Source of the DNA: Microbacterium sp. 67-17 | GTDB taxonomy: Bacteria; Actinomycetota; Actinomycetes; Actinomycetales; Microbacteriaceae | Direction: 5' to 3' | DNA: 64,000 bases | Assembly: GCF_001898325.1 (NCBI RefSeq) | Contig: NZ_MKTR01000021.1 | Coordinates: 1-64,000, forward strand | The notes under the pieces: model-generated | Databases searched by the model: none | The model's input: the letters and a program-made list of their open reading frames with translations, nothing else | What the model was told of the DNA's origin: nothing | In this document: one piece after another, positions 59,939 to 64,000 of the stretch | How the letters are laid out: every line of letters begins with the position of its first letter | Numbering within the stretch: the stretch's first letter is position 1 | Program-made: the position numbers and the translations under genes

Positions 59939-60617
59939 ATCCCTCCTCGTCGACGAGGTGACCGGCGAGTTCTGTCTCGACGGCGTCGTGGATGCTCAGA
60001 AACGGATGCTCCACCGGCGTCAGCGCCGGTGCAACCGTGATGCAGTATTCGTCGATGATTCTTGATTCCGCGAACTGTCGGGCCAGTGACGGGCCGCCCT
60101 CACAGACGAGGTGACGCAGGCCCAGGTCCCGGAGAGCACCGACCACGAGCGCCGGCGTGGGCTCGTCGGTAGGGAGTCCCACGACCTGGGCGGAAAGGTG
60201 AGCGACAGTTGCTTCCACGTGCTCGGTCCGGGATGCGGGGCACAGGACGATGAGAGGCTGGTCCACCTCGTCAGGCATCCGGAGCCCCTCCAACGAGCCG
60301 GAGCGGGTCACGACAGCGAGAGCCGCCGACCGGGGGAGGAGATAGCCCTCGGCGCGCACCGTCTGAGCCCCGACGATCACGGCATCCGCGGCCCCACGGA
60401 TTGCGCTGAGAATGAGCCGGTCTGCCCCGCCGGTGAGGGTCTCACTCGTACCGTCGGCGCCGACGGCGGACCCGGTGAGCGAGGTGATCATGTTCAGCCG
60501 CACGGAGTCCGGATCTGCGGAGCCGTAACGCGCGGCGATCCACGCACGCGCTGCGTCACGGTCGTCGTCGATGTCGATCGTGTCGAGGGTTCGTGGCGAC
60601 AGTTCGGTCACGATCAT
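59910..60617 (-). CDS. RibD C-terminal/dihydrofolate-reductase-like protein
   Basis: The 235-residue protein has MITSLTGSAVGADGTSETLTG, VIVGAQTVRAEGY and VCEGGPSLARQF, typical of the RibD-C reductase family. It may reduce a pteridine or flavin precursor with NADPH. ATG 60617 (MIVTELSPRTLDTIDID) follows AGAGGA; the longer frame is not family-like. Confidence 0.85.
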   Translation of the reverse strand: MIVTELSPRTLDTIDIDDDRDAARAWIAARYGSADPDSVRLNMITSLTGSAVGADGTSETLTGGADRLILSAIRGAADAVIVGAQTVRAEGYLLPRSAALAVVTRSGSLEGLRMPDEVDQPLIVLCPASRTEHVEATVAHLSAQVVGLPTDEPTPALVVGALRDLGLRHLVCEGGPSLARQFAESRIIDEYCITVAPALTPVEHPFLSIHDAVETELAGHLVDEEGFTYLRLRAR

Positions 60618-60667
60618 GGAGAGATCCTCTCTGGGCCCGTGGAACTCGGTCGGGGAGCCTCCGGGTG

Positions 60668-60691
60668 CGCGGGGTGTGGCGACACCCCGCG
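60668..60691. repeat. 10-bp perfect hairpin in the divergent gap
   Basis: CGCGGGGTGT/ACACCCCGCG enclose GGCG. It lies between the divergent RibD-like and zapE genes, upstream of TAAAGT (60692), a possible zapE -10. It could be an operator or stop read-through. Confidence 0.6.
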
Positions 60692-60774
60692 TAAAGTAGG
60701 AGGGTCCTCCCGCCCTCCCCGACTCTAGGCGGCACGCGGCACGCCCGCATCCGCCTCCTCCGCGGAAGCTACCC

Positions 60775-61806
60775 ATGCCAGCATCCGGCCCCACCGGCAT
60801 CGTCCACCTCGCAACGCGCGCACCCGAGCTCTCCGGCGACCAGATGGTGGCGGCGCTCACGCCCCCACCGCAGTTCGCCCATGCGTCGTTCGAGTCGTAC
60901 CGCGCCGACCCGGCTTTCCCCTCTCAGCAGGAGGCGAAGGAGCTTCTTGTCGCCTTCGCCGGCGGGCGCCCGGAGGCAGCACGCGGAGGTCTGTTCCGGC
61001 GCCGACCGAAGCAGCCCGAGCTCAAGCCCGGCGTGTACCTGGACGGCGGATTCGGTGTCGGCAAGACGCACTTGCTCGCTGCGATCTACCATGCGATGCC
61101 CGTGCGTCGGAAGTACTTCGGATCGTTCATCGAGTACACGGCGCTGGTCGGGGCACTTGGCTACCAGAACGTCGTCAAGCTCTTCACCGGGGCCGACCTG
61201 CTGTGCATCGACGAGTTCGAGCTCGATGACCCCGGCGACACGATGGTCATGACACGACTCCTGGGCGGACTGGTGGCCACGGGCACCCGGCTTGCGGCGA
61301 CATCCAACACCCCGCCCAATGCGCTGGGAGAGGGGCGATTCGCCGCGCAGGACTTCCTGCGTGAGATCCATGCGATGGCCGAGAGCTTCCAGACCATTCG
61401 GATCGATGGAACCGACTACCGTCACCGGGATGTCGACGGACACGCGGTGTCCCTGGACGTTGCCGACTATGAAGAGGCAATCGCATCAGCATCCGGTGAT
61501 GGGATCGTGAGCGACGACGCCTTCGAGGACGTCGTCGCTCAGCTGGCGCGCGTCCACCCGTCGCGCTATATCCGCTTGATCGAGGGGGTATCCCTCGTCG
61601 GCCTTCGCGACGTAGAAGTCTTCACCGACCAGTCCGCGGCTCTCCGATTCGTCGCACTGGTTGACCGCATCTACGACGCGCAGATCCCGATTCGCGCGAC
61701 CGGCATCACCCTGGACCGGGTCTTTCCTGACGAGATGCTGGCCGGCGGATACCGCAAGAAGTACCTCCGCGCGATCTCGCGCCTGGTCGCTTCGACTCTC
61801 GCGTGA
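60775..61806 (+). CDS. zapE: AFG1/ZapE-like ATPase
   Basis: The 343-residue P-loop ATPase has GVYLDGGFGVGKTHLLAAIY, LLCIDEFELDDPGDTMV and AATSNTPPNALGEGRF. ZapE acts in cell division in proteobacteria; actinobacterial relatives are not well studied. GGAAG precedes ATG 60775. Confidence 0.9.
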   Translation: MPASGPTGIVHLATRAPELSGDQMVAALTPPPQFAHASFESYRADPAFPSQQEAKELLVAFAGGRPEAARGGLFRRRPKQPELKPGVYLDGGFGVGKTHLLAAIYHAMPVRRKYFGSFIEYTALVGALGYQNVVKLFTGADLLCIDEFELDDPGDTMVMTRLLGGLVATGTRLAATSNTPPNALGEGRFAAQDFLREIHAMAESFQTIRIDGTDYRHRDVDGHAVSLDVADYEEAIASASGDGIVSDDAFEDVVAQLARVHPSRYIRLIEGVSLVGLRDVEVFTDQSAALRFVALVDRIYDAQIPIRATGITLDRVFPDEMLAGGYRKKYLRAISRLVASTLA

Positions 61807-61814
61807 ATTTCGTG

Positions 61815-61830
61815 GTGACCTCGGGGTCAC
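61815..61830 (+). promoter_or_regulatory. GTGAC-n6-GTCAC dyad upstream of amtB
   Basis: A GlnR-like spaced dyad lies about 160 bases before amtB. The same spaced form is at 24890-24905. Confidence 0.45.
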
Positions 61831-61863
61831 ACGAAACCTGATGTTTACCTGAGCGCAGGTCGT

Positions 61864-61879
61864 GTAACAGACGCGAAAC
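61864..61879 (+). promoter_or_regulatory. GlnR-type box upstream of amtB
   Basis: GTAAC-n6-GAAAC is identical in both half-sites to the glnA box. It lies about 108 bases before the amtB start. Confidence 0.8.
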
Positions 61880-61987
61880 ACAGGGCACCCTCTGGTCGAA
61901 ACCGGTCGCCGCGAGACTGGCTCCGCAAGTGCCCGACTACCCGCTTCGGTGCAACTTTTGACACACGACACGAATTGAGGATTCTCA

Positions 61988-63217
61988 ATGGATGCTGGAA
62001 ATCTCGCCTGGTCCGTCGCCGCGACGGCCCTGGTGTTGTTTATGACGCCGGGCGTGGCGTTCTTCTATGGAGGCCTGGTCAAGGCCAAGAGCGTCGTCAG
62101 CATGATGATGATGAGCTTCGGGGCGCTCGGTCTCGTGAGCGTTCTCTGGATTCTGTACGGCTTCAACATGTCTGCCGTCTCGAGCACCTGGGAGTTCGCA
62201 GGCAACCCGTTCTCGGACTTCGGTCTCGGGGGAGCAGATAGCGACACGCTTGTGGGGGCGACGTTCGGTGCCACCTTCGCGATCATCACCGTGGCTCTGA
62301 TCTCGGGTGCGATCGCTGACCGCGCGCGGTTCGGGTCGTGGATGATCTTCGCCGGCGTTTGGGCGACCGTGGTGTACTTCCCCGTGGCCGCATGGGTCTG
62401 GGGTGGTGGCTGGATCATGGGTCTTGGCGAGACCTTTGGTTTCTCCACGAGCGTCATCGACTACGCGGGTGGTACTGCCGTTCACATCAACGCGGGTGCT
62501 GCTGCCCTCGCCCTGGCGCTTGTCCTCGGTAAGCGCATCGGCTTCCAGAAGGGCATCAACAAGCCGCACAGCGTTCCCCTGGTCATGCTCGGAGCATCGA
62601 TCCTGTGGTTCGGCTGGTTCGGCTTCAACGCCGGCGCTGAGGGCACGTTCGGCCTCCTCGGCACGGAGGACTCGTCCGTCGGTCTCATCATCGTGAACAC
62701 CCTCGGTGCGACCGCAGCAGCCATCATCGGTTGGCTCATCGTCGAGAAGTTCAAGGACGGCAAGGCGACCTCGGTGGGCGCCGCATCCGGTGCGGTTGCC
62801 GGTCTTGTTGCCATCACCCCGGCATGTGCAAACCTCACACCGGGGTGGGCGCTTCTTCTGGGCCTCGTCACGGGTGTCATCTGCGCGTTCGCCATCGAGC
62901 TCAAGTGGAAGCTCGGCTATGACGACTCGCTGGACGTGGTCGGCGTTCACCTCGTCGGCGGTCTCATCGGTACGCTCTACCTCGGGTTCTTCGCGACCGA
63001 GACCGGTCTGTTCGTCGGCGGGAACTACGAGCAGATCGTGCTTCAGCTGATTGCCGCAGTGGGTGTTCTGGTCTACTCCTTCGTCGTCGCCTGGATTCTG
63101 GGCTTCGCGATCGAGAAGACGATCGGTTTCCGTATCAAGAACGAGGACGAGCTCGCCGGCGTGGACGTTTCGGTTCACGGCGAAGAGGGCTACGCCTACG
63201 AGACTGTCGAGAAGTAA
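61988..63217 (+). CDS. amtB: Ammonium transporter
   Basis: The 409-residue protein has 11 membrane helices, MTPGVAFFYGGLVKAKSVVS, DYAGGTAVHINAGAAALALA with the pore His, and DVVGVHLVGGLIGTLYLG with the second His. It imports ammonium. No glnK or glnD follows within the window. ATG 61988 follows TTGAGGATT. Confidence 0.96.
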   Translation: MDAGNLAWSVAATALVLFMTPGVAFFYGGLVKAKSVVSMMMMSFGALGLVSVLWILYGFNMSAVSSTWEFAGNPFSDFGLGGADSDTLVGATFGATFAIITVALISGAIADRARFGSWMIFAGVWATVVYFPVAAWVWGGGWIMGLGETFGFSTSVIDYAGGTAVHINAGAAALALALVLGKRIGFQKGINKPHSVPLVMLGASILWFGWFGFNAGAEGTFGLLGTEDSSVGLIIVNTLGATAAAIIGWLIVEKFKDGKATSVGAASGAVAGLVAITPACANLTPGWALLLGLVTGVICAFAIELKWKLGYDDSLDVVGVHLVGGLIGTLYLGFFATETGLFVGGNYEQIVLQLIAAVGVLVYSFVVAWILGFAIEKTIGFRIKNEDELAGVDVSVHGEEGYAYETVEK

Positions 63218-63238
63218 GCTACGACTCTCCTTCAGAGC

Positions 63239-63284
63239 CCTCAGGGGCGTCGCGACTCATTCGCGGCGCCCCTGAGGCGTTTCT
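63239..63284 (+). terminator. amtB terminator
   Basis: CCTCAGGGGCG/CGCCCCTGAGG (11-base perfect arms) is followed by CGTTTCTT. It lies 21 bases after the amtB stop. Confidence 0.85.
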
Positions 63285-63300
63285 TCGCGTCTTCGGCGGT

Positions 63301-63306
63301 TAGGGT
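63301..63306 (+). promoter_or_regulatory. -10 hexamer for leaderless PemK-like mRNA
   Basis: TAGGGT lies six bases before GTG 63313. Confidence 0.55.
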
Positions 63307-63312
63307 GACCTC

Positions 63313-63834
63313 GTGAGTCAGCTGTCGTCGCTTGTGCGCAGAGTTGTCCGCGCGCTCACGCCCTCGCGGCACGCATCCGTGGGCACGGACGCCGCACGAG
63401 ATGCGCTGCCCCTGGCGATCCGGACACGGCTCATCGCGCCACCTGGCGCACACGGTCTCACGATCAGCTATGCACCCGAACCGGACGGGGACGCCGACGC
63501 CGGCGAGATCGTGTGGACCTGGGTGCCTTACATCGAGGGCGACGGACGGGGCAAAGATCGTCCGGTTCTCGTAATCGGCAGGCAGGATTCGGACCACGTG
63601 TTTGCGGTGCGATTGACCAGTCAGTCGCACGACGGGGATCGGGACTATGTTGCGATCGGCTCGGGGCCGTGGGATGCGCGGGGGAGATCTTCCTGGGTCG
63701 ACATCGAGCAGCTCTACAGCGAGCATCATCACGGGATGCGTCGTGAGGCGGCAGCGCTGGATCTTGACCGGTTTGTGCTGGTCGCCAACGCGCTGCGCCG
63801 CCGCTACGGCTGGGATGCAGAGAGACGCCGTTGA
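63313..63834 (+). CDS. PemK/MazF-like protein
   Basis: The 173-residue protein has an N-terminal extension of about 60 residues, then GEIVWTWVPYIEGDGRGKDRPVLVIGR and SSWVDIEQLY, a PemK/MazF-type barrel. No antitoxin gene is adjacent, so it may be a housekeeping relative and not an active toxin. Confidence 0.8.
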   Translation: MSQLSSLVRRVVRALTPSRHASVGTDAARDALPLAIRTRLIAPPGAHGLTISYAPEPDGDADAGEIVWTWVPYIEGDGRGKDRPVLVIGRQDSDHVFAVRLTSQSHDGDRDYVAIGSGPWDARGRSSWVDIEQLYSEHHHGMRREAAALDLDRFVLVANALRRRYGWDAERRR

Positions 63835-63843
63835 TGCTGAGTG

Positions 63844-63919
63844 TGGTGGGCGATACCAGACTCGAACTGATGACCTCTTCCGTGTGAAGGAAGCGCGCTA
63901 CCAACTGCGCCAATCGCCC
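63844..63919 (-). tRNA. tRNA-Val (anticodon CAC)
   Basis: The cloverleaf folds fully: acceptor GGGCGAT/ATCGCCC, D stem GCGC/GCGC, anticodon stem CTTCC/GGAAG with loop TTCACAC, T arm ATCAG-TTCGAGT-CTGGT, discriminator A, and encoded CCA. It reads GUG codons. Confidence 0.95.
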
Positions 63920-64000
63920 AAGACCCTCGCGGGCCGAGTCTCGATCCTACCGGATTCCTGGTCCGGCACACGACCGCGCGCCTCGACACGCGCAGAGCCG

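Overview
The window is high-GC DNA with actinobacterial gene content and signals: SepH, DUF3000/3093/3159/3710/4191/4193/7455 proteins, a MobF relaxase, GTG starts, leaderless-type promoters and GlnR boxes. It looks like a Microbacteriaceae chromosome, probably Microbacterium or a close relative. This placement comes from gene content and protein style, not from a search.

Region 1 (1 to about 24.9 kb) is accessory DNA. It opens with the helicase part of a MobF relaxase that runs off the left edge, a small membrane protein and acetate kinase. A large copper-homeostasis island follows. On the minus strand lie a Csp3-type copper storage protein, a membrane DUF305 protein and a P-loop ATPase. On the plus strand a gene run of about 18.7 kb (6078-24817) encodes CsoR, a CopZ-like chaperone, a CopA-type ATPase, a His-rich YHS protein, a possible PD-(D/E)xK protein, a DUF6153-like protein, a DUF305 lipoprotein, a BNR-type lipoprotein, phosphoketolase, a CopB-like ATPase with a CPD motif, a HAD/GH65 fusion, an archaeal-type (type II) GAPDH, a His-rich membrane protein, a DMT transporter and a TAT multicopper oxidase. 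Most junctions from 11563 onward overlap as ATGA, some bridged by tiny ORFs. Two CsoR-like 19-nt operators flank the divergent part. Phosphoketolase, acetate kinase, disaccharide phosphorylase and a second GAPDH sit inside a copper-resistance unit. This suggests a carbon-flow bypass around copper-sensitive enzymes, and it is the most interesting feature of the window.

Region 2 (24.8-25.1 kb) is a 306-bp gap with several inverted repeats and GTCCG repeats. It separates the island from the core chromosome and may be the island's right boundary.

Region 3 (25.1-64.0 kb) is conserved core chromosome. It contains glnA, an RDD protein, DUF4191, sucB-lpd-pepA (2-oxoacid dehydrogenase E2/E3 and leucyl aminopeptidase), a PAC2 protein, the principal sigma factor sigA with a CofE-like gene, an ATP-grasp protein, topoisomerase IV parE/parC, a phosphodiesterase, sepH, DUF4193, DUF3093/dut/DUF3710/DUF3159, aconitase, dxs, fadB/fadA-like genes, RNase D/DUF3000, an alpha/beta hydrolase, a RibD-C reductase, zapE, amtB, a PemK-like protein and tRNA-Val(CAC). 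Matching GTAAC-n6-GAAAC boxes before glnA and amtB indicate a shared nitrogen regulon. A perfect MarR-type palindrome precedes aconitase. Several genes have a TAnnnT hexamer six bases before the start codon, the pattern of leaderless mRNAs.
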